NCBI GenBank assembly: GCA_964196195.1
Contig: CAXMSE010000022.1
Location: forward strand, 1-64,000
Reading direction: 5' to 3'
Origin: OFTM10 sp964196195
GTDB lineage: Bacteria > Actinomycetota > Acidimicrobiia > Acidimicrobiales > Aldehydirespiratoraceae
Length of the DNA: 64,000 nucleotides
Position 1 is the first letter of the stretch, and the number at the start of each line of letters is the position of its first letter. This document shows positions 55,969-64,000 of this stretch, one piece after another. The notes beneath the pieces are model-generated. The model worked only from the letters and a program-made list of their open reading frames with translations. It ran no database searches and was not told the origin of the DNA. The translations under genes and the position numbers were made by a program.

Positions 55969-57900
55969 ATGAACACACCCGCCACCGTCGCACCCTTCGG
56001 AGCGTGGTCGTCGCCGATCAGCGCGGAAGCGCTCGTCTCGGGTGCGGTGGGTATCAGCGAGCTGTGTGTCGATGGCGACGACATCTGGTGGGCGGAGTCG
56101 AGGCCCGACGAAGGCGGACGCACCGCGGTGATGAGATGGTCGGACGGGGAGGTCGCCGAGATCACCCCCGCTGATGCCTACGTTCGCAGCCTCGTGCATG
56201 AGTACGGCGGCGGAGCGTGGTGGGTCCACCGAGGTGTTCTGTTCTACGTCGATCTCTCCGATCAGCGGCTGAGACGCCTCGAGCCAGGTGGTGTGCCCAC
56301 CCTCCTCACTCCGGCGCCCGACGCCGAGAGGGGCCTGCGCTACGCCGATGGTCGTGTTTCTCCCGATGGTCGGTGGTTCGTATGCGTGTGCGAGCGACAC
56401 CATCTCGAAGGTGAACCGGCCAACGAACTGGTTGCGGTGGCCACCGATGGCAGCCAGCGGGTGGAGCTCCTGTGGGCCGGTTCCGATTTCGTGATGAGCC
56501 CCAGGATCTCCCCCGACGGGTCGAAGCTGGCGTGGGTGTCGTGGGATCACCCCAATATGCCCTGGGACTGCACCACCCTGCGGGTCCATGAGTTGGCCGA
56601 TGCCTCGCTGGGGTCGGAGTTGCTCCAGGTCGACAACGGGGCCGAGGCGTGGTGTGAGCCGGGTTGGTCCCCCGAAGGCGGCCTGCTGGCGTGTACCGAC
56701 CGGGAGGAATGGTGGAACCTCTACGAGATCGACATCGACTCGGGCCAACTCACCTCGAGGGTCGCGGGCGCCTTCGAGATCCCCACTCCGTCGTGGGTGT
56801 TCGGCATGCAGCGTTGGGCCGTTAGCGGCTCCCACACGGTCGTCGCGGTGGGCCTCACCACCGGCGATGAACTCATCGTCGACGGTCGCACTATTTCCAC
56901 CCCCGATGCCACGATCTCGTCGATCCAACCTGCTCCCGGCGGGGTGGCGTTCGTGGGGGCCGGTTACGGCCATGAGTCGGAGATCGTCCGCCTGTCGATC
57001 GTCGGCGGGGTCCCGAAGCGTTCCACCGTGCGGTCCGGGCGTGAGCTTCCCGTACCCACCGACCTGCTGATCGAGCCCGAGTCCATCACCTTCGCCACAG
57101 GCGTCGACTCGTCTGCGGTCGCCCATGGCCTCTACTACCCGCCCACCAATCCCCACCACGTCGGCCCATCCGGCGAACTTCCGCCCCTTCTGGTGCTCGC
57201 CCATGGCGGCCCCACCGGCCAGGCCCGGCGCCAGCTCCAACTCGGGATCCTCTACTGGACTTCGCGCGGCATCGCGGTGGTGGATGTCGACTATCGCGGT
57301 TCCACTGGATATGGCCGTGCTTACCGTCGAGCGCTCGATGGTGAATGGGGAGTTGCCGATGTCGACGACTGTGTCGCCGCGGCGCGTTATCTCGCCGATC
57401 GAGGCGAGGTCGATCCCGAGAGATTGATGATTCGAGGGGGCAGCGCCGGCGGATTCACCGTGCTGTCGGCTCTGGCCTTCCATGATGTCTTCGCGGTGGG
57501 TGCGAGCCGCTACGGAGTGGCCGATCTCGAGGCTCTTGCCACCGATACCCACAAGTTCGAGTCGCGCTATCTCGACACGATGATCGGTCCGTGGCCGGGC
57601 GCCCGGGCCTTGTATGAGGAGCGCTCGCCGATAAATCATGTCCACCGCTTCAGCGCTCCGATGATCGTGATGCAGGGCGATCAGGACCCAGTGGTTCCTC
57701 CCAACCAGTCGGAGATGATCGTGGCTGCTCTTGCAGCCCGCAACATCCCGTTCGCGTACCTGCTGTTCGAGGGTGAACAACACGGCTTCCGTAAGTCTGA
57801 GAACGTCATCCGCGCCCTCGAGGCCGAGCTCGCCTTCTTCGGTGAGATGCTCGGGTTCATGCCGGCCGATGATCTACCTGCGCTGGAGATCCGGCGGTGA
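55969..57900 (+). CDS. S9-family prolyl oligopeptidase / acyl-aminoacyl peptidase
   Basis: A 643-aa serine peptidase. The first 390 residues form a beta-propeller (repeats such as VSPDGRWFVCVCERH, ISPDGSKLAWVSWDHPNMPWD). The rest is an alpha/beta hydrolase with LLVLAHGGPTGQ, the nucleophile elbow IRGGSAGGFTVLSAL, the Asp loop MQGDQDPVVPPNQSEM and the His in FEGEQHGFRKSEN. The MPWD string is typical of dipeptidyl aminopeptidase/acylaminoacyl peptidases. There is no signal peptide, so it is probably cytoplasmic. The last bases overlap the next gene start (GTGA). Confidence 0.92.
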   Translation: MNTPATVAPFGAWSSPISAEALVSGAVGISELCVDGDDIWWAESRPDEGGRTAVMRWSDGEVAEITPADAYVRSLVHEYGGGAWWVHRGVLFYVDLSDQRLRRLEPGGVPTLLTPAPDAERGLRYADGRVSPDGRWFVCVCERHHLEGEPANELVAVATDGSQRVELLWAGSDFVMSPRISPDGSKLAWVSWDHPNMPWDCTTLRVHELADASLGSELLQVDNGAEAWCEPGWSPEGGLLACTDREEWWNLYEIDIDSGQLTSRVAGAFEIPTPSWVFGMQRWAVSGSHTVVAVGLTTGDELIVDGRTISTPDATISSIQPAPGGVAFVGAGYGHESEIVRLSIVGGVPKRSTVRSGRELPVPTDLLIEPESITFATGVDSSAVAHGLYYPPTNPHHVGPSGELPPLLVLAHGGPTGQARRQLQLGILYWTSRGIAVVDVDYRGSTGYGRAYRRALDGEWGVADVDDCVAAARYLADRGEVDPERLMIRGGSAGGFTVLSALAFHDVFAVGASRYGVADLEALATDTHKFESRYLDTMIGPWPGARALYEERSPINHVHRFSAPMIVMQGDQDPVVPPNQSEMIVAALAARNIPFAYLLFEGEQHGFRKSENVIRALEAELAFFGEMLGFMPADDLPALEIRR

Positions 57901-59711
57901 GTCACCGATCTGCGGCGATGGCTCTGGTCGTCGCCGTGGCCATCTCGCTCGCGGCCGCCCTCACCCCGGCTGCGGGCGCGGCTGGTCCTCGCGATCTCGA
58001 TGTGTTGGTCACCGACAGTCGTGGGATACCTCTCTTCGAGGCCACGATCATTCTTGGACCGCAGACAGTTTCCACCGACCACTACGGCCGGGCCCGGCTC
58101 ACCGGGGTTGTCGCGGGTTCGATCACCGTCGACCATCCGCGTACTCCGCTAAGCGTCGTCGAGTGGTCCGGCGCCGGTGAGCGCCTACGTGTAGCCATCG
58201 GCGCTCCGGTCCTTCGCGCCATCCATGTGGCCGGCACCCTCCCCGGCACCGCGCGGTGGGCTGAGCTGCTGGCGTTCGCCGACCGCACCGCGCTCAATGC
58301 CGTGATGCTCGACATGAAGGACGAGTCGGGCCGAGTTTTCCCCCACACCTCGTCGCCATGGGCGCTTGCCGCGGGTGCCAACTCCGACCGGTGGGACTTC
58401 GCCGACGTGGTCACCCAACTCCATGCCCGCGATCTCTCGGTGATCACGCGCATCGTCACCTTCCAGGACCCCATCGTCGGCAATGCTCTGCCTCATATGG
58501 CCGTACAGACCAGCCCGGGGGTTCCCTTCACCCGCCGGGGCCTGACCTTCCTCGACCCCACCGACCTCGAGGCAAGGGCGTATGCCATCGACCTGGCCAC
58601 AGAGGCGTGTCGCGCCGGGGTCGACGAGGTCCAGTTCGACTACGTCCGCTATCCCGACGGTGCCGGTGATGGCCTCCTGTTCGACGCAGGAGATGACGAG
58701 GCGAGTCGGGTCGACAACATCGTGAGCTTTCTCGAGGACGCCCGTGCCGCGCTCCTACCGCAATGCGCGATCGCCGCCGACATTTTCGGGTTCATCACCT
58801 CTGTGCCCACCGACGGCGGAATCGGACAGCAACTCGAGGCCCTGGCGAAGGTCACCGAGGTGCTGTCGCCCATGGCCTACCCCCACCATTGGAGCACGGG
58901 CTGGTTCGGCTACTCGATCCCTGCCGATCACCCCGGGGGCGTGATCGATGCTTCGATGCGTGATGCCATCTCCCGCGTTGGAGGGAGCACCACGATCAGA
59001 CCGTGGCTCCAGGATTTCGGTGGCTATGGCCCGCTTGAGGTGAGAGCCCAGATCGACGCGGCCGATGCGCTCGGGCTGGGGTGGATGGTGTGGAACGCGG
59101 GAAGTGTCTTCACCCAGACCGGCTTTCCCACCGACGCCGAGGTGTCGACCCCCGCCGTGCTCCCACCGGCGCTGGAAGAGTTCCTGCCTTCCTCAAGGTT
59201 CTGGGATGTGGCCGACGCCACCACCTTCAGCGCCGATGTGGAGTGGCTCGGTGCCCGCGGGATCACCAGGGGCTGCAATCCGCCGTGGCGCGACGACTTC
59301 TGTCCACGGCGCACGGTCACGCGAGCGGAGGCGGCCTCTCTCTTGGTGCGGGCCCTCGAGTTACCCGCCTCTGCGATCGACCGCTTCAGCGACGACGATG
59401 GAAGTACCCACGAAAAAGCCATCGACGCACTCGCGGCGACGGGCATCACCCGCGGCTGTTCGCCAACTGGATTCTGTCCCGAGAGATCGCTTTCGCGAGC
59501 CGAGATGGCGGCCTTGGTGGCGCGAGCACTCGCACTCCCCGCCGCTTCGGGCGACACCTTCATCGACGACGACGCCAGCACCCACGAGGCAGATATCGAG
59601 AGGATCGCGGCGGCCGGGATAACTCGAGGATGTGGTGTGAGCCGCTTCTGCCCCGACCAGGCTGTCACGAGAGAACAGGCGGCGGCTTTCTTCCACCGAG
59701 CCCTTGGCTGA
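57897..59711 (+). CDS. Secreted glycoside-hydrolase-like (DUF4015) protein with three SLH repeats
   Basis: A 604-aa exported protein. The signal peptide covers about residues 5-28 (AMALVVAVAISLAAALTPAA). Residues 30-95 form a carboxypeptidase-regulatory-like beta domain. Residues about 105-420 are a TIM-barrel of the putative glycoside hydrolase (DUF4015) type: NAVMLDMKDESGRVF, VDEVQFDYVRYPDGAG, VLSPMAYPHHWSTGWF and LGLGWMVWNAGSVF. Three C-terminal SLH repeats follow, each with a GITRGC...FCP cysteine pair, likely anchoring to the wall. It starts with GTG inside the S9 peptidase stop (GTGA), an odd partner for an exported enzyme. Confidence 0.88.
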   Translation: MSHRSAAMALVVAVAISLAAALTPAAGAAGPRDLDVLVTDSRGIPLFEATIILGPQTVSTDHYGRARLTGVVAGSITVDHPRTPLSVVEWSGAGERLRVAIGAPVLRAIHVAGTLPGTARWAELLAFADRTALNAVMLDMKDESGRVFPHTSSPWALAAGANSDRWDFADVVTQLHARDLSVITRIVTFQDPIVGNALPHMAVQTSPGVPFTRRGLTFLDPTDLEARAYAIDLATEACRAGVDEVQFDYVRYPDGAGDGLLFDAGDDEASRVDNIVSFLEDARAALLPQCAIAADIFGFITSVPTDGGIGQQLEALAKVTEVLSPMAYPHHWSTGWFGYSIPADHPGGVIDASMRDAISRVGGSTTIRPWLQDFGGYGPLEVRAQIDAADALGLGWMVWNAGSVFTQTGFPTDAEVSTPAVLPPALEEFLPSSRFWDVADATTFSADVEWLGARGITRGCNPPWRDDFCPRRTVTRAEAASLLVRALELPASAIDRFSDDDGSTHEKAIDALAATGITRGCSPTGFCPERSLSRAEMAALVARALALPAASGDTFIDDDASTHEADIERIAAAGITRGCGVSRFCPDQAVTREQAAAFFHRALG

Positions 59712-59790
59712 AAGACTCTCGCTGAGAGAAACCTGTCATATTTTCCCAAAGCGGTTGGCGGGCCGGTGGCCCACCACGAGGATGGTCGCG

Positions 59791-61359
59791 ATGTCTCGAA
59801 TCCTGGTCACCGAAAAGATCGCTCAAGCCGGTCTCGCTGCGCTGGGAGACGCCGGCCATGAGGTTGATCTTCAGCTCGACCTGTCGCCCGAGGAGTTGGT
59901 GGGTGCGCTTCCTGGGGCCCACGGCCTGATCATCCGTTCCGCCACCCAGGTCACCGCGGCAGTACTCGAAGCCGGCGCCGACCTGCTGGTGGTCGGCCGC
60001 GCCGGGGTGGGCCTCGACAATGTCGATGTCGCGGCGGCTACGGCGCGAGGGGTGATGGTGGTCAACGCGCCCCTGTCCAACTCCGTGTCGGCGGCGGAAC
60101 ACACGATGGCTCTGCTGTTGTCTCAGGCTCGCAATGTTCCCCAGGCCCATGCCGCCCTCGTGGAAGGCCGATGGGAGCGATCCAAATGGGAAGGGGTCGA
60201 GTTGGCCGACAAGGTGCTCGGCATCGTCGGCCTCGGTCGGATTGGAAAGCTCGTGGCGGCGCGAGCGGCCGCGTTCGGTATGCGACTCGTGGCCTACGAC
60301 CCCTTCGTGGCCGACGACGCGGCCCGCCGGCTCGGTATCGAACTTATCGAGCTCGACCAACTCATCACCCAGGCCGACTTCCTCACCCTCCATCTGGCCA
60401 AGACCCAAGAGACGATCGGATTGGTGGGCAAGGAGCTGCTCTCCCGGGCCAAGCCCAGCCTCCGGGTGATCAATGTCGCCCGGGGTGGCATCGTCGACGA
60501 GACTGCGCTCGCCGAAGCCGTCCGTGAGGGTCGGGTGGCGGGTGCCGCGATCGACGTATTCGACACCGAGCCGTCCACCGATTCGCCCTTGTTCGGTGTG
60601 CCCGGAATCGTGGTGACACCCCACCTCGGGGCGAGCACACGCGAAGCCCAGGACAAGGCGGGCATCACCATCGCCGAGCAGGTTCTTCTTTCGCTGGCCG
60701 GGGATTTCGTGCCGTTCGCGGTGAACGTCGATGCCGGTGAGGCGTCGGAGACGATTCGCCCCTTCCTTCCGCTGGTCGAGCAACTGGGCGCCCTGTTCGC
60801 TGCACTGGTGGGCGGCCTGCCCGACACGATCGACATCGAATTCCGGGGCGAGATCGGCGGTGTCGACACCTCCCTCGCTGTGCTCAGCGCCTTGAAGGGG
60901 CTGCTCGGTCAGCTCACCGATGGGCCGGTGAGCTATGTCAACGCCGCAGGATTGGCCGAAGAACGTGGGGTGGAGATCCGCACGATCATGGCGCCGGCTG
61001 CACTCGACCATGTCAACGTCGTGACCCTACGGGGCGGCGAGCACACCCTGGGGGGCACGATCTCGGCTCTAGACGGTAAGCCCCGTGTGATCGAGCTCGA
61101 CAATCATCGCCTGGAGGTGCGCCCCAGCCGTGACCTGCTCGTGATCCGCAACACCGACGAACCAGGAATGGTGGGCCTGGTGGGGTCGGTGCTCGGCAAT
61201 GCGGGCGTCAACATCAACAACATGCACATTGGCGAATCGGCCGACGGTGTTGCGGCCCTGATGGTGATGGCCACCGACGATGTGGTTCCCGATCGGGTGG
61301 TGAGTGAATTGGGCTCGCACTCCAACATCAGCTTTGTGCGGGCCATCCACCTGGGTTGA
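59791..61359 (+). CDS. serA: D-3-phosphoglycerate dehydrogenase
   Basis: A 522-aa enzyme for the first step of serine synthesis, with the long mycobacterial-type layout: catalytic and NAD domains (GIVGLGRIGKLVAARAAAFG, INVARGGIVDETAL, the catalytic His in VTPHLGASTREAQDKAG), an intervening ASB domain (about 320-450) and a C-terminal ACT domain (LLVIRNTDEPGMVGLVGSVL, NNMHIGESADGVAALMVM) for serine feedback. GAGGATGG 8 nt before ATG 59791 fixes the start. SerC is at 53527; SerB is not seen. Confidence 0.96.
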   Translation: MSRILVTEKIAQAGLAALGDAGHEVDLQLDLSPEELVGALPGAHGLIIRSATQVTAAVLEAGADLLVVGRAGVGLDNVDVAAATARGVMVVNAPLSNSVSAAEHTMALLLSQARNVPQAHAALVEGRWERSKWEGVELADKVLGIVGLGRIGKLVAARAAAFGMRLVAYDPFVADDAARRLGIELIELDQLITQADFLTLHLAKTQETIGLVGKELLSRAKPSLRVINVARGGIVDETALAEAVREGRVAGAAIDVFDTEPSTDSPLFGVPGIVVTPHLGASTREAQDKAGITIAEQVLLSLAGDFVPFAVNVDAGEASETIRPFLPLVEQLGALFAALVGGLPDTIDIEFRGEIGGVDTSLAVLSALKGLLGQLTDGPVSYVNAAGLAEERGVEIRTIMAPAALDHVNVVTLRGGEHTLGGTISALDGKPRVIELDNHRLEVRPSRDLLVIRNTDEPGMVGLVGSVLGNAGVNINNMHIGESADGVAALMVMATDDVVPDRVVSELGSHSNISFVRAIHLG

Positions 61360-61367
61360 GCCCAGGG

Positions 61368-61796
61368 TCAGCGCTTGGCTTGGCGAAACCCGTCTGCCTC
61401 GGCATCGGCGGCATCGGCGTAGCAGCGATCGGCATCGGTGCGTTCATACGATGACCCGCCGGGCACATGGAAGATCTTCGACTGGGCATTGGCCTTGATC
61501 GGGTGGTCGACCGGACACGATCCATCAGTGGGATCGACCCAGGCCTGGGCCTCGGAGGCGGCCACGTCGGACTCAGCCGCGGGGGCCTCCGTGGGCTCTT
61601 CTGCGGGCGTCTCGGTGAACTTCACCGGACCGGACCGGCGAGCCGGCTCGGGCTCCTCCACCAGGGGTGGCCAGTTCGCGGTGCCGGATGCTTCTGGCTT
61701 GGGTTTGGATTTCACCGATCGGATCACGCCGACGACCACTGCAATCAGCGCACCGATTCCGGTGAAACGGATGACTCGAGAGACGGTGCTGCGCAT
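61368..61796 (-). CDS. Single-pass protein with C-terminal 'sunset' domain
   Basis: A 142-aa protein. An N-terminal span (about residues 10-26, FTGIGALIAVVVGVIRSV) is followed by a Pro/Glu/Ala-rich linker. The last 45 residues contain CPVDHPIKANAQSKIFHVPG followed by YERTDADRCYADAADA, matching the actinobacterial 'sunset' domain pattern (CPxxHPIKxN...SKIYHxPGG...RT...C), which has two conserved Cys. The role of the domain is unknown. TACCGT 7 nt before ATG 61796 sets the start over the frame to 61856. Confidence 0.78.
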   Translation of the reverse strand: MRSTVSRVIRFTGIGALIAVVVGVIRSVKSKPKPEASGTANWPPLVEEPEPARRSGPVKFTETPAEEPTEAPAAESDVAASEAQAWVDPTDGSCPVDHPIKANAQSKIFHVPGGSSYERTDADRCYADAADAEADGFRQAKR

Positions 61797-61803
61797 ACCT
61801 GGA

Positions 61804-61809
61804 ACGGTA
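61804..61809 (-). promoter_or_regulatory. -10 box TACCGT before sunset-domain gene
   Basis: TACCGT is 7 nt from the ATG at 61796, without Shine-Dalgarno: leaderless type. Confidence 0.6.
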
Positions 61810-61866
61810 GCGGACGCCGGGTCGGGCATCGACCCGGCGTGCGCTACTTTCTCCACGAGTTCGGGT

Positions 61867-64000
61867 TCAGCCTGCTTCGATCACACCGAGACGGTCGAGG
61901 TCGATCAGGTCGTTCACCTGGAGCCGGACCGGGCCCTCACCGCTGTAGTAGCCCAATGGCGAACTCAGGGACCACAGCTCATCGGTGTTGAGCACCATGG
62001 TGCGGCTGATGGTGGGAACCTGCTGATAGCTGCTCCAGCACACGACCAACTCTTCATCGGCATCGAACTGGAGGCCGATGTTGGCGGCTTCCTCGGTGAT
62101 CCAAGGCTCGGGATAGCACTCGAAGCCCTTGGCCTGGGGTTCCTCGCCGGGTCCACAACGCAGGACGAGCGAGTTCTGATCCTGCACCATCCATTCGAGT
62201 TCGCTATCGAACTCGTCGGAATTGGTGTTGGGCAGGTCGTCGGAGGTGACTCGGCCGCATTCGGTCAGACCGATCGAGGAATTGGCATCGGAATGATCGA
62301 TCCGGCCGACCTCGAATATCTCACCGTCATCGACCTTGAGCATCACTGCACCAGCCCAGTGGGTGCCCTGGTCGTAGGCCGAGACGGGGATGACCGCGAT
62401 CTGTTCGGGACCCCACCACAGGAAGCTGCGATGATCCCAGCCCACGTCGGTCCAACCGTTGGGGGCCTCCCACACGGCGACTTCGAGAGGATTGCTCAGG
62501 TCCGACACGTCGAAGAGCGAAACCTTCGATCCGGTGATGTTGCCGTCCTGATCGCCGGCCGAACCGACGCCCAGCACCATGCCGTCGCCGATCGGGTGCA
62601 GGTAGCTGGAGAAACCGGGGATCTTGAGTTCGCCGACCACCCGGGGGCTCTCGGGATCGCTCAGATCGAGGGTGTAGAAGGGATCGACCTGGCGGAAGGT
62701 CACCACATAGCCGACCGGACCCTGGAACCTCACGGACTGGACGGCTTCGCCGTTGCCCATGTTGCCGACCGAGCCGACCTCGACCAGTTCGCCGTCGTCC
62801 TCACGCAGGACCCGTACGAAGGTCTCCGATGTTTCGTCCCACTGCTCGCCGGTGGTGGTGATAACCCGGAGGTGTCCGTCGTATTCCGAAAGTGAGAACT
62901 GGTCTCGGATGTCGCCGGGCACCGAGCCCGATGCGGTGTAGGCCGCACCGTTGCCGGAGAGGGCGAAGCGGTGGATGGAGGTGTGACGAGCGTTCCAGGC
63001 TTCTTCCGACTGGCGGTCGTTGTCGAAGAGCGCCCAGTCGACCCATGTCTGGGTGGCTACGAAGATCGAGTCGGTGGAGGCATACACGGTGTTGCCGGGG
63101 GCGAGAACGGCGGTGGTCTGATGGGGATCGATGTCGCCGTCGACCGGGATGCTCAGCACCGACAGCACACCGAAGCCGGAGAACTCGGTGGGAGCGTGGA
63201 CCTGGCCGCAGCTCGGGAGGAGACCGCTGTCGATCACATCACCGTCACTGTCGAGCAGGGTGTAGCCCGGGATCCAGTCGGCGAGCTCAGACTCCATCAC
63301 CGCTTCACGGTTTGATTCCTCGGCGCGTTCTTCACCGGCCGAGCCGGCCGGGTAGACGAAGGGGAAGGTGGCCTGGGGGTTGCTGCGGATGATCACCCGG
63401 GCGACGCCGTCGATGCCGCGGCTGCTCACATAGTCGCCCTCGACGATCAGGGACTCGACGAGCTCGGGGCCGTTGTCGCTGATCGAGATGCGCGTGATCA
63501 CCGTGACGCTGGTGTCGTAGAAGTAAGGCTCGACGGCAATTCCCTCGAGGTCGTCGGCGAACTCCGCTTCGGCGTCGCCGCCACCCTCGATCCCCGGGAG
63601 GGGCTGTGGAACGGCATCGTTGCCGAGCCAGGTGGTGGTCACCAGCAGAACGTCGTCGCCGGAGAGGAAGAGCTCGGGGTTCCAGCCGGCCGTGACGGGA
63701 AGGGAACCGATGACCTCACGACGGTCGACGTCGACCACGACGAGTTCGTTGCCAGCCACGATGAACACCCGCTCGCCATCGGTCTTGATGATGTCGGCTT
63801 CGTCGACGCCCACTTCCTGGACGTTGGTACCAGAGAAGTCGACGCCTTCGATCGAGTCGCCGGCCTCGGCACCGATGGCCGGTGCGGCCGTGGCTTCGAC
63901 TGCTTCGTCGACTGCGTCGAAGCCGCCGCCGTCGTCACCGGCGTCGTCGAAGTCGGCCCGGGCGACGGCCACGTCGTCGAAGAGGCGTCCGCCATACCAG
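61867..64000 (-). CDS. Secreted beta-propeller domain protein (5' end outside window)
   Basis: At least 711 codons, open through the right edge, so the N-terminus and any signal peptide are missing. The opening part carries DFSGTNVQEVGVDEADIIKT, the hallmark of the bacterial 'beta propeller domain' (Beta_propel) family. Repeated blades follow, such as VFIVAGNELVVVDVDRREVI, VTFRQVDPFYTLDLSDPESP and VSLFDVSDLSNPLEVAVWEA. It is probably exported and wall- or membrane-linked. No catalytic residues can be named. The first in-frame start inside the window (GTG 63972) is not the true start because coding continues upstream (WYGGRLFDD). Confidence 0.85.
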   Translation of the reverse strand, partial: WYGGRLFDDVAVARADFDDAGDDGGGFDAVDEAVEATAAPAIGAEAGDSIEGVDFSGTNVQEVGVDEADIIKTDGERVFIVAGNELVVVDVDRREVIGSLPVTAGWNPELFLSGDDVLLVTTTWLGNDAVPQPLPGIEGGGDAEAEFADDLEGIAVEPYFYDTSVTVITRISISDNGPELVESLIVEGDYVSSRGIDGVARVIIRSNPQATFPFVYPAGSAGEERAEESNREAVMESELADWIPGYTLLDSDGDVIDSGLLPSCGQVHAPTEFSGFGVLSVLSIPVDGDIDPHQTTAVLAPGNTVYASTDSIFVATQTWVDWALFDNDRQSEEAWNARHTSIHRFALSGNGAAYTASGSVPGDIRDQFSLSEYDGHLRVITTTGEQWDETSETFVRVLREDDGELVEVGSVGNMGNGEAVQSVRFQGPVGYVVTFRQVDPFYTLDLSDPESPRVVGELKIPGFSSYLHPIGDGMVLGVGSAGDQDGNITGSKVSLFDVSDLSNPLEVAVWEAPNGWTDVGWDHRSFLWWGPEQIAVIPVSAYDQGTHWAGAVMLKVDDGEIFEVGRIDHSDANSSIGLTECGRVTSDDLPNTNSDEFDSELEWMVQDQNSLVLRCGPGEEPQAKGFECYPEPWITEEAANIGLQFDADEELVVCWSSYQQVPTISRTMVLNTDELWSLSSPLGYYSGEGPVRLQVNDLIDLDRLGVIEAG

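Overview
The window is high-GC and almost fully coding from about 7.4 kb onward. It looks like chromosome of an actinobacterium, most likely class Acidimicrobiia. The pointers are an F420-type LLM oxidoreductase, a mycoredoxin, an Rpf-type muralytic domain, an NDMA-dependent-type alcohol dehydrogenase, an actinobacterial-type SerC, a maltokinase-cap protein, a SigE-like ECF sigma factor and cysteine-bearing SLH repeats. The class assignment is inference from gene content. Many genes have a TANNNT box 6-8 nt before an ATG/GTG and no Shine-Dalgarno sequence, which suggests widespread leaderless transcription.

Layout. 0-7.4 kb is an accessory, gene-poor stretch. It has small ABM and SnoaL proteins, a 61-aa unknown, an ECF sigma factor translationally coupled to a membrane-anchored Asp-box propeller, a four-helix membrane protein and an MFS exporter. 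Between them lie dispersed repeats: decayed 3' ends of an XRE-like regulator gene and a GTCCCCGCGGGGAC palindrome. 7.4-14.4 kb holds housekeeping genes: maltokinase-cap protein, DUF1330, TrmH-family methyltransferase, HtpX-like protease fused to DUF2510, MauE-like protein, Fpg and a PEP-mutase-family enzyme. 14.4-21 kb carries a second-type IIA topoisomerase pair (ParC-like, ParE-like). Between them are an acyl-CoA dehydrogenase and, divergently, a TlpA/DsbE-like thioredoxin lipoprotein whose first redox cysteine is encoded by an in-frame UGA (probable selenocysteine).

21-32 kb: alcohol dehydrogenase, RecB-like nuclease, ParA, ferrochelatase, Rpf-like protein, mycoredoxin, ABC-F, NfuA, DXS and a PAP2 phosphatase. 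33-37 kb: TldD followed by two TldE/PmbA paralogues. 37-44 kb: UppP, a SAF-domain (CpaB-like) protein, FmdB with a long serine tail, PlsY, GalU and the molybdenum-cofactor genes moeA-moaA-moaC, then tRNA-Ala(CGC). 44-54 kb: AAA+ ATPase, LLM oxidoreductase, phosphoribosyltransferase, OsmC, a membrane-bound sulfite-oxidase-like molybdoenzyme (a likely client of the Moco genes), RsgA, a 59-aa Flp pilin and small membrane proteins. 54-64 kb: SerC, aspartate aminotransferase, an S9 peptidase, a glycoside-hydrolase-like SLH protein, SerA, a 'sunset' domain protein and a propeller protein cut by the right edge. SerC and SerA together supply two steps of serine synthesis.

The main discovery candidate is the UGA-containing thioredoxin lipoprotein at 16912-17541. 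It has a plausible bacterial SECIS hairpin just after the UGA. No selA, selB, selD or tRNA-Sec gene was seen in the window.
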